Positions 8,693 through 16,411 of a stretch of DNA of 64,000 bases are shown here, piece by piece. The notes below the pieces were generated by a model. That model searched no databases. It was not told the DNA's origin and saw only the letters and a program-made list of their open reading frames with translations. Source of the DNA: Bhargavaea cecembensis. GTDB lineage: Bacteria; Bacillota; Bacilli; Bacillales_A; Planococcaceae. The stretch's first letter is position 1. Each line of letters starts with the position of its first letter. The stretch spans positions 620,001 through 684,000 of the forward strand of contig NZ_LQNT01000009.1 in NCBI RefSeq assembly GCF_001619585.1, written 5' to 3'. The position numbers were made by a program, and so were the translations under genes.

Positions 8693-9791
8693 TTTGTTCC
8701 GTGTTGTAGTTCGGATATCCCGTAAACTTGAAATCCTTCCCGACCTTTGTGATCTGAAGATCGTCCAGTTCCACGGCATCGCGCATCAGCCCGATGCCGG
8801 TTCCTTCGAGAAATGTGGGTGCCTGTGCGCCGCCGATCAATTTCGGCGCCAGATAGATCTCCACTTTATCCACAAGCTTGTTTTCGAGGAAAGCCGCATG
8901 GATCGAGCCTCCCCCTTCGACCAGGACAGAGGAGACAAGCCGTTCTCCAAGTAAGCGGAGGACGTCCTCCAGATCCACCTGTTCGGCCCCTGAAGTGGGA
9001 TAAACCGAAACTCCCCTCTCTTCCAGCACTTTCCTCGCATCCTGGTCATAATGTTGTGCAGTGAAGATCCAAGTCTCCGCCTGCCCGTCGGTCACCACCT
9101 TGGATTCCAGAGGAATTCGCAGTGTTGAATCCAGAATGACGCGAATCGGGTTCCGTCCATTCGGAATCCTTGTCGTCAGTTCCGGATCATCCTCGATCAC
9201 CGTATTGACGCCGACCAGGATTGCCACATGTTCATTTCGGAGCTTGTGGACATCCCGGCGCGCCTCTGCAGAAGTGATCCACTTGCTGTCGGCTGTATGG
9301 GTGGCAATTTTCCCGTCCAGCGTGCTGCCCGCTTTCATCGTGATGAACGGCTTTTGCGTCACGATGAATTTATTGAACACTTCATTCATCCTGCGGGATT
9401 CCTCTTCCATGACACCGACTGTCACTTCAATTCCCGCTTCCTCCAGGATTCGGACGCCGTTGCCGGCGACAACCGGATTGGGATCGAGAGTGGCGACGAC
9501 AGCTTTACGGATTCCCGCTTCTGCTATCGCTACTGCGCAGGGCCCGGTCCGTCCATGGTGCGAACAGGGCTCAAGCGTGACGTAAATCGTCCCGCCTTTT
9601 GCCTTGTCCCCTGCCATCCGGAGAGCATGGACTTCCGCATGCGGTTCTCCTGCCTTCAGGTGTGTCCCGAGGCCTACGATCCGGTTGTCATTGACCACGA
9701 CTGAACCGACAAGCGGATTCGGATCTGTCTGCCCTTTCATCGCCCGGGCATTTTCAAGTGCCAGATTCATATAAAATTCATGGTTGGTCAT
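8679..9791 (-). CDS. ribD: RibD, bifunctional pyrimidine deaminase/reductase
   Basis: A 370-residue two-domain riboflavin enzyme. Residues 1-145 are the zinc deaminase, with H-A-E-V-H-A-L and P-C-S-H-H-G-R-T-G-P-C supplying His, Cys and Cys ligands and the catalytic Glu. Residues 147-360 are the NADPH reductase, with S-L-D-G-K-I-A-like S-T-L-D-G-K-I-A and V-E-G-G-G-S. Both active sites look intact. It converts the RibA product through deamination and side-chain reduction to the ribityl phosphate. It overlaps the upstream cyclohydrolase gene by 14 bases and the downstream HAD gene by 14 bases. No riboflavin synthase or lumazine synthase gene is nearby, and there is no FMN riboswitch. Confidence 0.95.
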   Translation of the reverse strand: MTNHEFYMNLALENARAMKGQTDPNPLVGSVVVNDNRIVGLGTHLKAGEPHAEVHALRMAGDKAKGGTIYVTLEPCSHHGRTGPCAVAIAEAGIRKAVVATLDPNPVVAGNGVRILEEAGIEVTVGVMEEESRRMNEVFNKFIVTQKPFITMKAGSTLDGKIATHTADSKWITSAEARRDVHKLRNEHVAILVGVNTVIEDDPELTTRIPNGRNPIRVILDSTLRIPLESKVVTDGQAETWIFTAQHYDQDARKVLEERGVSVYPTSGAEQVDLEDVLRLLGERLVSSVLVEGGGSIHAAFLENKLVDKVEIYLAPKLIGGAQAPTFLEGTGIGLMRDAVELDDLQITKVGKDFKFTGYPNYNTEQNEGI

Positions 9792-10539
9792 CTGGATCTA
9801 GCGAACCTCCCTCCAAATGTCCGGATCGCTGGACCTTGGTCTGCAGATACTTTTCATTGAACTCTGAGCGATCCCCCCATAATGGCTGACGTCCGGAAAT
9901 CGGAAGACCTGCCTTTTGCAGGGCATCCAATTTCCGCGGGTTGTTGGTCATGAGGGTCACCGGCTTTTCCCGAAGTGTTTTCAGGACGCGGATCGCATCG
10001 TCGTAGTTCCTGGAGTCATCGACGAAGCCGAGGCTTTCATTTGCTTCCACGGTATCGTACCCGTGCTCCTGCAGCACGTAAGCCATCGCTTTGGAGAACA
10101 GGCCAATTCCGCGGCCTTCATGATTCGCCAGATAAAACAGGGCACCCGTCCCGTGTTCCACAATATTCTTCATGGACTGCTTGAGCTGATAGCCACAATC
10201 ACACCGTTTGCTGCCGAAGATATCCCCGGTATGGCAGATGGAATGCAGGCGGATTAGGGCATCATCCGCGTTTTCAAAATCACCGTAGACAAGTACGCTC
10301 GACTGCTGGTATTCTGCCAGATTGGCAGATGACAGCCGGTCGATGATTTCCTGATAATCGTCCGTCACCTGGCACTGGTTCAGCCAGCAATACCATTGGA
10401 ACACCACAGTCTCACCGTACAGGTTCACCGGCAGCCGGATCGGTCCCACGAGGTAAATGGCACCTTCACCGGTATTGATCATTTGGATCTTATCTTTCAG
10501 GACATTCAGAACTTTGGTTTCCAGCTTTGCTTGGACCAT
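9778..10539 (-). CDS. GTP cyclohydrolase II-like protein with diverged substrate loop
   Basis: A 253-residue stand-alone GTP cyclohydrolase II, not fused to RibB. The zinc cysteines are present (S-I-C-H-T-G-D and R-C-D-C-G), as are E-G-R-G-I-G-L, the Y-D-T-V-E-A-N helix and L-M-T-N-N-P. The loop before E-G-R differs from canonical RibA: Y-L-A-N-H-E-G-R instead of Y-x-R-Q-E-G-R, with one extra residue and no Arg or Gln. The N-terminal 75 residues are also unusual. Canonical enzymes open GTP to the pyrimidine precursor of riboflavin; paralogues with altered loops stop at other products. The AAGGA site lies before the ATG. First gene of a three-gene operon divergent from an XRE-cupin regulator. 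Confidence 0.85.
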   Translation of the reverse strand: MVQAKLETKVLNVLKDKIQMINTGEGAIYLVGPIRLPVNLYGETVVFQWYCWLNQCQVTDDYQEIIDRLSSANLAEYQQSSVLVYGDFENADDALIRLHSICHTGDIFGSKRCDCGYQLKQSMKNIVEHGTGALFYLANHEGRGIGLFSKAMAYVLQEHGYDTVEANESLGFVDDSRNYDDAIRVLKTLREKPVTLMTNNPRKLDALQKAGLPISGRQPLWGDRSEFNEKYLQTKVQRSGHLEGGSLDPDDQP

Positions 10540-10658
10540 AAAAAATCATTCCTTCATATCGATAAATTTATCTTAGATTGGTCATTCTAATGGGATGTAT
10601 ACTTGGGCTAAGTATTCTTACATGAATATTTGTTTTCTATAAAATAACACCTTATTGT

Positions 10659-10689
10659 GGATAACGTCAATTTATCCGTGTTAGGATAA
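10659..10689. promoter_or_regulatory. GGATAA inverted repeat in divergent intergenic region
   Basis: GGATAA at 10659-10664 and its complement TTATCC at 10672-10677 form an inverted repeat, and a third GGATAA follows at 10684-10689. The site sits between the cyclohydrolase gene (-) and the XRE-cupin gene (+), where an operator for that regulator would be expected. The 183-base spacer is AT-rich. Function is inferred. Confidence 0.4.
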
Positions 10690-10722
10690 TGGGCAAATCC
10701 ATGATTTTTAGGAGCTTTGAAT

Positions 10723-11256
10723 ATGGAGATCGGTTCTAAGATACGGGCAATCCGCAAACGAAAAGGTTTAACAATTGCACAGATGAGTGAGCAGACGGGG
10801 CTGTCCAGAGGATTTATCAGCAACATCGAGAACGACCATACATCACCCTCCCTCAATACGCTTCAGGCCATCGCTGCTTTTCTGGATGTTCCTCTTCCCT
10901 ATCTGCTTCTGGAGAAAAAGGAGCACATGAAAGTAGTGAGGAAAGCCGAGCGGGTGTACACGTCGTTCAATGACATTAAAATTGAACACCTCACTTCCCA
11001 GAGCGGCGGCCTCCGGATGATGCACGTTCAATTGCCGCCCGGCTCCTCTACCAGAGAAGCAATCGCCCATGAAGGCGAAGAGGCCCATATTGTACTGAAA
11101 GGCACCATCCTTGCTGAACAGGGAGAGGACTCGGTCATCGCGGAAGAAGGCGATTCATTCAGCTGGAACGCCAGTGTGCCTCACTTTGTAAAAAACATCG
11201 GAGAGACCGAGGCAATCCTGCTCATTTCAGTCTATTCCGAGAAGGGCCGGCTATAA
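10723..11256 (+). CDS. XRE-family regulator with C-terminal cupin domain
   Basis: A 177-residue protein. Residues 1-60 are an XRE helix-turn-helix (I-R-K-R-K-G-L-T-I-A-Q-M-S, then L-S-R-G-F-I-S-N-I-E-N). Residues about 100-172 are a single cupin barrel (H-E-G-E-E-A-H-I-V-L-K-G, then W-N-A-S-V-P-H). This layout is typical of small-molecule-responsive regulators such as the PuuR/YerO-like group. ATG at 10723 lies 8 bases from AGGAG; a TTG at 10717 is too close to it. The gene is divergent from the cyclohydrolase-ribD operon, so it is a good candidate to control that operon and itself. The ligand is unknown. Confidence 0.88.
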   Translation: MEIGSKIRAIRKRKGLTIAQMSEQTGLSRGFISNIENDHTSPSLNTLQAIAAFLDVPLPYLLLEKKEHMKVVRKAERVYTSFNDIKIEHLTSQSGGLRMMHVQLPPGSSTREAIAHEGEEAHIVLKGTILAEQGEDSVIAEEGDSFSWNASVPHFVKNIGETEAILLISVYSEKGRL

Positions 11257-11332
11257 CAGTGGTACTACCCAAAAAAGCCGCGAAAATATTCTTCAATGAA
11301 ACCAGCCACTGACGATCAGCTGAATAAAGAAA

Positions 11333-11380
11333 AGACTGCAGTTACCGGTACTCTCCGGTTACCTGCAGTTCTTTTTCTTC
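11333..11380. terminator. terminator between convergent genes
   Basis: CTGCAGTTACCGG pairs (one bulge) with CCGGTTACCTGCAG and is followed by TTCTTTTTCTT, between the XRE-cupin gene and the last gene of the secretion locus. Confidence 0.75.
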
Positions 11381-11388
11381 TCCGGACG

Positions 11389-11826
11389 TCACTCCGCCCG
11401 GTCATATGTAAAATATTCTATCTCCCCGACCTGATTGCTTTCTGTCATCCTGCCGAACAGTGTCTCCTGTTCCGGTGAAAGGTCAACCAGGAGCGGTATG
11501 GCACAGTCCGGCATGATCACGCCCATTTGGTCCTCCGACAGATGGAGGCGGACCCGGTTCCAGATCCATTCTCCGCTCTTTAGTCCGAGCGAGTAGACAA
11601 ATGAGACATTCTTTACGGGGATCCCGAGCCGGTTAATCGCAACAAACAGCATGGAAGAATTGGCCGTCACACCGAGCACCTGGAGGCTGAAATCCTGTTC
11701 GATTCCGCCATCCGGATTCTCGGCAGCCCATTCCTCAAGCTCGGAATAAAGCTGCTCCACTCCCGGCTCCGTGATTCCGCCCTCGTCGTATTTCTGAAGC
11801 TGGATCTTTAGAGGTTCCGTGTACAT
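11389..11826 (-). CDS. Type VII secretion-associated protein of unknown family
   Basis: A 145-residue soluble acidic protein, the last gene of the secretion/effector cluster. I do not recognise the family. It has an N-terminal helix, an alternating beta-rich middle (L-Q-V-L-G-V, S-M-L-F-V-A-I) and an acidic tail. Start at 11826 was chosen because GAAAGG lies 10 bases upstream; an ATG at 11835 touches that site. The gene begins 14 bases after the preceding stop, so it is co-transcribed with the two DUF5085-like genes. By position it may be an effector chaperone or accessory factor; there is no direct sequence support for that. Confidence 0.65.
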   Translation of the reverse strand: MYTEPLKIQLQKYDEGGITEPGVEQLYSELEEWAAENPDGGIEQDFSLQVLGVTANSSMLFVAINRLGIPVKNVSFVYSLGLKSGEWIWNRVRLHLSEDQMGVIMPDCAIPLLVDLSPEQETLFGRMTESNQVGEIEYFTYDRAE

Positions 11827-11839
11827 CCTGACCATCCTT

Positions 11840-12292
11840 TCACCGTACAGCACCGACACTCATTTCCACATAAGTCCCACCCCGAGGAGATTGCTTATAC
11901 TCCACGAACACCGGAGTAGTCTGATGGAGTCCGCTCTCATCCACATTTTTCGCCAGCTCCCAATAGGCGATCTGAGACTGTGCGTCAATATCCTCCATGA
12001 TACGAATCGTATGGAGATTGCGGACTTCAAAATAGCTCCGGAACATCACTTCCTCATCGGCTGGAGGCGTGAAGTCGTCCTCCCCGATGCCCATGAACAG
12101 TTCTGCAGTCATCACTTCGGCTGTCGGTTCACTCAGCATGGCGAAGAACAGCCTGCCATCCGGCGTCACGCCGTGCCGTTCCAGGATTCCCCTGAAATCT
12201 TCAAGGGCGATCCCGATTTCTGCCGGAACAAAGCTGTACAGCTTGGATACGATATTGCGGTGGGTGATGGACCGGTTCTCAGCAACACTCAT
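11840..12292 (-). CDS. DUF5085-like type VII-associated protein
   Basis: A 150-residue soluble protein matching the pattern I know for DUF5085 proteins of staphylococcal and Bacillus ess loci: I-T-x-R-N-I-V near the N terminus, an acidic E-D-D-F segment, M-F-R-S-Y-F-E-V, a T-I-R-I segment, and a T-T-P-V-F-V-E-Y plus Y-V-E-M-S-V-G ending. The fold resembles a two-repeat effector-binding (GyrI-like) layout. Function is not known. The start overlaps the stop of the gene before it by 4 bases (ATGA), so the two are translationally coupled. Confidence 0.7.
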   Translation of the reverse strand: MSVAENRSITHRNIVSKLYSFVPAEIGIALEDFRGILERHGVTPDGRLFFAMLSEPTAEVMTAELFMGIGEDDFTPPADEEVMFRSYFEVRNLHTIRIMEDIDAQSQIAYWELAKNVDESGLHQTTPVFVEYKQSPRGGTYVEMSVGAVR

Positions 12293-12744
12293 TCCGGACG
12301 ACCGCCTTCCAGCGGCACGACAAGGTCGATCATGATATCCCCATAGACATCGAGCAGGACACAGTAGTATGTTTCGCCGAGAACAAGCCCTTCCTGAGCA
12401 GCAACGTCCTGAACCTTCACATATGCCGCATCAAAATCCGCTTCCTGCTCCGCCTGGCGCATGACCAGCGCATCTCCGGAATGAAAACGCGCCTCGTATC
12501 CGAAGCCGTTGTCTCCCCCGGTATCAAGCGGGCCGTTGATCGGCTGATAATAAGTGAAGGTGCCTGAGGATTTGTCCTCCGAGTCCGGTACGAATGTAAA
12601 GAAAGCCGGACCATTCTTGTAGACCCCTTTATCGAGCACAAAGGACTCAAGCAGACTAAGAGGGTCTTGCCAATCTGCCTTCCGCTGTTCCGTCTGAAAC
12701 GTCAGCACGTGATCAAAGACGAGCGGGCGCCGTTCAATCGCCAT
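12289..12744 (-). CDS. DUF5085-related type VII-associated protein
   Basis: A 151-residue protein with the same length and general layout as its downstream neighbour: a V-F-D-H-V-L-T N-terminal strand, a P-A-F-F-T-F-V-P segment, Y-E-A-R-F, and a Y-Y-C-V-L-L-D-V / I-D-L-V-V-P-L end. The two share little identity, so they look like old duplicates. A GGAAGTGGAG sequence precedes the ATG. There is a 74-base gap to the membrane-protein gene upstream, and a 4-base overlap downstream. Likely an accessory or chaperone factor of the adjacent LXG effector; inference from position. Confidence 0.62.
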   Translation of the reverse strand: MAIERRPLVFDHVLTFQTEQRKADWQDPLSLLESFVLDKGVYKNGPAFFTFVPDSEDKSSGTFTYYQPINGPLDTGGDNGFGYEARFHSGDALVMRQAEQEADFDAAYVKVQDVAAQEGLVLGETYYCVLLDVYGDIMIDLVVPLEGGRPE

Positions 12745-12818
12745 GTCTCCACTTCCCTTTCTCTCTTGAATGGTCTCAAAACAGATTGCGTAATGCTGTT
12801 AATCTGCAATTACTTTAC

Positions 12819-13592
12819 TCAAAACCGTCCCTCAGTCATGCGGGATCCTGAACCGCCGTTGTAGTTGAAGCACCTGAACCGGAATTTGCAGTACAGGATG
12901 ACCAGTTGCTCCGGCAAAACAAACAGCATCGCATAGAATAGCCCAAATCCGATAAGGGCAAATAACAGACTGCCGAAATCCGTCCACCCGTTCTGCCTGA
13001 TCACATATTGCAGGACAAAGAAAATCCCCAGCCCCGCCATAGTAGCAGCAGGAATATAACTTTTGTACTCGAACTGCTCGCGCATCTCTTCTTGGCGGGA
13101 TCCCTCCCGGTAATCTCCCCGGCGGATTTTCCGTATCAGCCTTACAAATACCAACAGGAACACCAGCAGCCCAATCAGGAGACTGATCCATGTAAAGTTC
13201 ACCATTGATTCCGCTGAAGCTTCGGTCCCCCTGGTCGCAACGAACATCGCACAAATATAAAACGTGATGCCAAACAGGTTTTGGGAAACCAGAATACTGA
13301 TCAGGTACTGCAGCTTCTCGCTTCTCCTGTAGACAGCAGGAAACGAGTATAGCAGTGACAGGGCGATCAGAATGGCGGTAAACCAGAAGTGGCCCGTCAG
13401 GACCTGCTCCTTCCATGGATGGCCGGACGAATATCCGACGATATAATACTCCGCCGCAAACAGACCGGCCTGGAGAAACGAGGCCAACAGCATATTGCCT
13501 GCGAGGTTCTGAGGACTCTGCCTGCCGGATTCAATCGGCAACCGGAGCACTGCATAATTTCGAAATTCTTCGTTAGCCAAAGACTCTTTCAT
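12819..13592 (-). CDS. Multi-pass membrane protein, candidate immunity protein of the LXG toxin
   Basis: A 257-residue protein with about six hydrophobic helices (roughly residues 30-52, 68-85, 98-118, 130-152, 180-200, 208-230) and a cytosolic N-terminal tail of about 28 residues. I recognise no named family with certainty. The ATG directly follows the TAA of the LXG toxin gene (TAAATG), so production of the two is tightly linked. The toxin ends in a glycine-zipper-like hydrophobic segment. In S. aureus, the membrane-depolarising LXG-like toxin TspA is neutralised by multi-pass membrane proteins (TsaI). By analogy this protein is the best immunity candidate. Confidence 0.75.
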   Translation of the reverse strand: MKESLANEEFRNYAVLRLPIESGRQSPQNLAGNMLLASFLQAGLFAAEYYIVGYSSGHPWKEQVLTGHFWFTAILIALSLLYSFPAVYRRSEKLQYLISILVSQNLFGITFYICAMFVATRGTEASAESMVNFTWISLLIGLLVFLLVFVRLIRKIRRGDYREGSRQEEMREQFEYKSYIPAATMAGLGIFFVLQYVIRQNGWTDFGSLLFALIGFGLFYAMLFVLPEQLVILYCKFRFRCFNYNGGSGSRMTEGRF

Positions 13593-15149
13593 TTAGCTGA
13601 ACCATCCTTTGATATGGTCCATGGCCGATTTACCGGAATCACCGATTTCCATATTAAGCAGCAAGTTCGCCCCGATTCCGGCAGCCATGCCGACAGCCGT
13701 TCCGACACCCGGAATCGGAATCAGTGCGGTACCGGCGGCAGTGAACCCTGCCTGGACAGCACCCCCGACAGCCGTATCGATTGCCGTATCTTTTGCAGCC
13801 TTTGCATGCGCATCTGTTCCGCTTAGACCGGTCGCTGTAGCACTCTGCAAGTTCGTGTTGTAGCTGAAAGCCGCGCCGACAGGGCCGAGAACCTTTCCTG
13901 CCCCGCGGATGATCCCACTGGTAGCATTTACCTTGCCGCCCTGTGGAACTCGCTTGAATTCGTCCCGGACCCCCTTGACGTCCACCAGGTCTTTGAAAGC
14001 GTCTGTCGTTCCCTTAATGGTTGCTGTACCCACTACCTTTGCTTTCTGACCAGGTGTTGTCTGTGTTCCGGCAAACTTATCAAGGGACGGATGAGCTGTC
14101 TTGGCACGCTCCCCTGCGGAAGACCAGCCGCTTTGTCCCGGCTTGGTCGTCGCATACTTCAACATAACCGTACCGTCACGCACATCTCTCGAGCTATATG
14201 GGATATTAAGTCGTTGCATCGCCTGAGGCGTCGCATTAATACGGTATCCTGTCCCTCCTCTTGAAAGACGATGTTGCGATGTCGTGATGCCCCCGTTCCT
14301 TCCTGCCCTGAACAGAGCCCAAGCAGAACCGAAGCTGTCAGCCGTACCCAAATCACTTACTACACCGGCAGCTGACTGAACCGCTTTTGAAAGACTCGCC
14401 ATATTTACAGTTGTGCCGGCAACATCCCCGGACTCTCCGGACTCTTCCTTTTCCTCGACCGTCTCCGTCTCCATCGGCACATGATTCTGCCCGGTATTCA
14501 GCGGATGGACGTCGGCAAATGCCGCCCAATCTGCCGCAGGGAAGTCCACCGGAGACAGCCCGTCCTGCATGGCGCCTTCCAGATCCAGCACCCAGAGTTC
14601 CATCCGCAGTATGTCATTTTCGATGGAAGTCAGCGAATTGGTCTGTGTGGAATCGAATTCATTCAGGTCGGTGACCGTGTCGTTCTTCTTCTTCCTGGCA
14701 TCCCGGACGCCTTCCTGGACTTCGCTGTCGTCCAAGTGAGGAAGCGCGACGATGTCAGCAACGGAGTCCATGATGCCATTTGCGTCTGAAGTAAGGTTCG
14801 AGGTGGTCGTAGAGACGGTCGTCAATCCGGTTTCGACTTCTCCTTCAAGAAAGCTCTCCATGATGTAGCCGGCGGGTGCCGGCTCGAGCGCTTCTTGTGC
14901 GGATTTGATGCGGTTCATGGTCGTCTCAAACGTACTTTTGAAATCTGCAAATGTCTCAAGCAGTGGCAGATGGCATTCCCGGTAGAATGCTTTAATCGCT
15001 TCTCCTCCCCCTCCGGTCAGGGAGTTTCCGAGATCTGAGAGCTGCTGGGCAGCAGTCCGGATGGCATCCATCTCATTCTGCAGCCGGGTCAGTGTCTCCT
15101 GATTTCGGGCAAGCCCTTCCTGGAGCGGTGTAACGTCCAATATCTTCAT
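13593..15149 (-). CDS. LXG-domain polymorphic toxin (type VII effector) with glycine-zipper C terminus
   Basis: A 518-residue effector. Residues 1-215 form the helical LXG targeting domain, including L-T-G-G-G-G-E-A-I-K-A-F-Y near 44-56. A linker follows (215-260), then a region of unknown fold (260-430). The last 90 residues are Gly/Ala-rich and hydrophobic, with I-P-I-P-G-V-G-T-A-V-G-M-A-A-G-I-G-A, like the membrane-active ends of TspA-type toxins. No nuclease, NADase or deaminase motif is evident. A TAAGGAGGGGAGG site precedes the ATG. It sits after ywqH- and ywqI-like partner genes and before a multi-pass membrane protein. A membrane-depolarising antibacterial toxin is inferred. Confidence 0.85.
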   Translation of the reverse strand: MKILDVTPLQEGLARNQETLTRLQNEMDAIRTAAQQLSDLGNSLTGGGGEAIKAFYRECHLPLLETFADFKSTFETTMNRIKSAQEALEPAPAGYIMESFLEGEVETGLTTVSTTTSNLTSDANGIMDSVADIVALPHLDDSEVQEGVRDARKKKNDTVTDLNEFDSTQTNSLTSIENDILRMELWVLDLEGAMQDGLSPVDFPAADWAAFADVHPLNTGQNHVPMETETVEEKEESGESGDVAGTTVNMASLSKAVQSAAGVVSDLGTADSFGSAWALFRAGRNGGITTSQHRLSRGGTGYRINATPQAMQRLNIPYSSRDVRDGTVMLKYATTKPGQSGWSSAGERAKTAHPSLDKFAGTQTTPGQKAKVVGTATIKGTTDAFKDLVDVKGVRDEFKRVPQGGKVNATSGIIRGAGKVLGPVGAAFSYNTNLQSATATGLSGTDAHAKAAKDTAIDTAVGGAVQAGFTAAGTALIPIPGVGTAVGMAAGIGANLLLNMEIGDSGKSAMDHIKGWFS

Positions 15150-15167
15150 CGGATTTTCCTCCCCTCC

Positions 15168-15494
15168 TTATCGGATCGGCACAGGACCGTTTCTGTGCGG
15201 CGCGGGGCCGCCGGAGGACCCGCCGCTTCCGTCGATGGCGGTTGCCACCTGGTTGTCGGTCTCTTCCATGAACTCTACGGATTTCTTTGTGGTCTCAATA
15301 TTTGTCTGAAGGACGGTCCTGTACTTGACAAGCATCTGCTCAAGATGGGTCATCAGGTCGTTCAGCTTATCGGCCACATCCAATGTGTTCCCCGAGATCG
15401 GTTCGGGGGCCGACGGTTCCAGTGCATTCGCTTTTCCCGACAGCTCATCGATCACAGGATGGATTTCCTCATAGACCATTTTGATTTCTGTCAT
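15168..15494 (-). CDS. YwqI-like (DUF5344) LXG-associated helical protein
   Basis: A 108-residue protein: a long helical hairpin (about 1-85) and a disordered Gly/Pro-rich tail. It contains I-E-T-T-K-K-S-V-E-F-M-E-E-T-D in the second helix, like B. subtilis YwqI. It sits between the ywqH-like gene and the LXG toxin gene, as in the ywqH-ywqI-ywqJ order. Proteins of this kind bind the LXG domain and travel with or guide the toxin to the secretion apparatus. AAGGAGGATC precedes the ATG. Spacing is 13 bases after the ywqH-like gene and 18 bases before the toxin. Confidence 0.8.
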   Translation of the reverse strand: MTEIKMVYEEIHPVIDELSGKANALEPSAPEPISGNTLDVADKLNDLMTHLEQMLVKYRTVLQTNIETTKKSVEFMEETDNQVATAIDGSGGSSGGPAPHRNGPVPIR

Positions 15495-15506
15495 CGGTGA
15501 TCCTCC

Positions 15507-15866
15507 TTATCGCGAATTAGCCGCTCTTTCCGCGGCCTCCGCAGCGCGCAATTGGGCGACGATGGATTCGAGCGAGGCGATCTCTGCTTCAAGCTCACCA
15601 ATTTTCACGGAGATGGCCGTATAAGCGGCATCAAATTGAGGGCCGGACACATCCTGGTAGGGTGTCTTGATGCCGGTTTCCCTGATTTCATCAAAGGCCG
15701 AGGCAAGATTTCCATGCCATGTCTTCGGCGTCAGCTCGGGCTCCATGCACTTCAGCTCATTCTGCTGAAATTCGCCCTGTTTCCCCTGCAGTTCCCCCCT
15801 GCAGCTGTTCAGCCGCCTGATCTGTTGCCGCTTTTCCTCCATAAGCATCTGATAATACGAGATCAT
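15507..15866 (-). CDS. YwqH-like (DUF5082) LXG-associated helical protein
   Basis: A 119-residue helical protein, predicted to be two long coiled helices linked near a W-H-G-N-L-A-S-A-F segment, which resembles the WXG turn. The C-terminal helix ends in an A/E/R-rich stretch. It matches the YwqH/DUF5082 layout. The ATG overlaps the essA stop (ATGA), so the toxin module is translationally coupled to the secretion core rather than being a separate locus as ywqHIJ is in B. subtilis. Likely a targeting partner for the LXG toxin. Confidence 0.8.
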   Translation of the reverse strand: MISYYQMLMEEKRQQIRRLNSCRGELQGKQGEFQQNELKCMEPELTPKTWHGNLASAFDEIRETGIKTPYQDVSGPQFDAAYTAISVKIGELEAEIASLESIVAQLRAAEAAERAANSR

Positions 15867-16411
15867 GCATGCTTCCCCTCCGTTTCTTCCTTGTGCCTTG
15901 CTCTTGGTACTTCCTTGGTGCCGCTCTTCAGCAGCGCGGGGATCATAAGGCCGAAGAGACCTAGCATCGCCGCACCGATCAGGCTGATAAAGATATAAGT
16001 ACGGATACTGCTGCTATCCGCAGATCCATCCGGTACCTCCACCGACTGACTAGGCCGCGCCGGCGATTTTTCTGCCGGCGAACTAAACAGGCCTAATTCC
16101 TTAGCCTTCGCGGCCGCCGTCCCCGTTTCGGGACGCCCCGCTTCGAGGAACAGGTCCTCCACTTCTATCGGGGATCTGAACCGGACCGGTTCGGAAAAAT
16201 CAAGGTTGATCCGTGACTCAGTCAGCGTGTTCTTCATCTCTACCTTCCTGCTGTCGTGCAGATATTCGGTCTTCTTCCTAAAGGGAAGTGACTTGTATTC
16301 GAGCGATTCAAGCGAATCAGCCGGATCATCCTCTGTATTTGCGTATGCCGGAACAGCCGCCGCAGATAAGGTGATTGCGAGAAGAATGGCTCCGGCTAGC
16401 TTAACTTTCAT
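15863..16411 (-). CDS. essA: EssA, type VII secretion membrane protein
   Basis: A 182-residue protein with an N-terminal signal-like hydrophobic segment (residues about 6-25, A-I-L-L-A-I-T-L-S-A-A-A), a long extracytoplasmic stretch (26-140) and a C-terminal transmembrane helix (about 143-162) followed by a short charged tail. This is the EssA/YueC layout. ATG at 16411 has AGGAAG seven bases upstream and overlaps the esaA stop by 11 bases; the longer in-frame extension starts only at a GTG. Part of the secretion core. Confidence 0.85.
   Translation of the reverse strand: MKVKLAGAILLAITLSAAAVPAYANTEDDPADSLESLEYKSLPFRKKTEYLHDSRKVEMKNTLTESRINLDFSEPVRFRSPIEVEDLFLEAGRPETGTAAAKAKELGLFSSPAEKSPARPSQSVEVPDGSADSSSIRTYIFISLIGAAMLGLFGLMIPALLKSGTKEVPRARHKEETEGKHA

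Noticed and set aside
10540-10722. Possible FMN riboswitch before the ribA-like gene
   Set aside because: No RFN conserved segments; the region is short and AT-rich.
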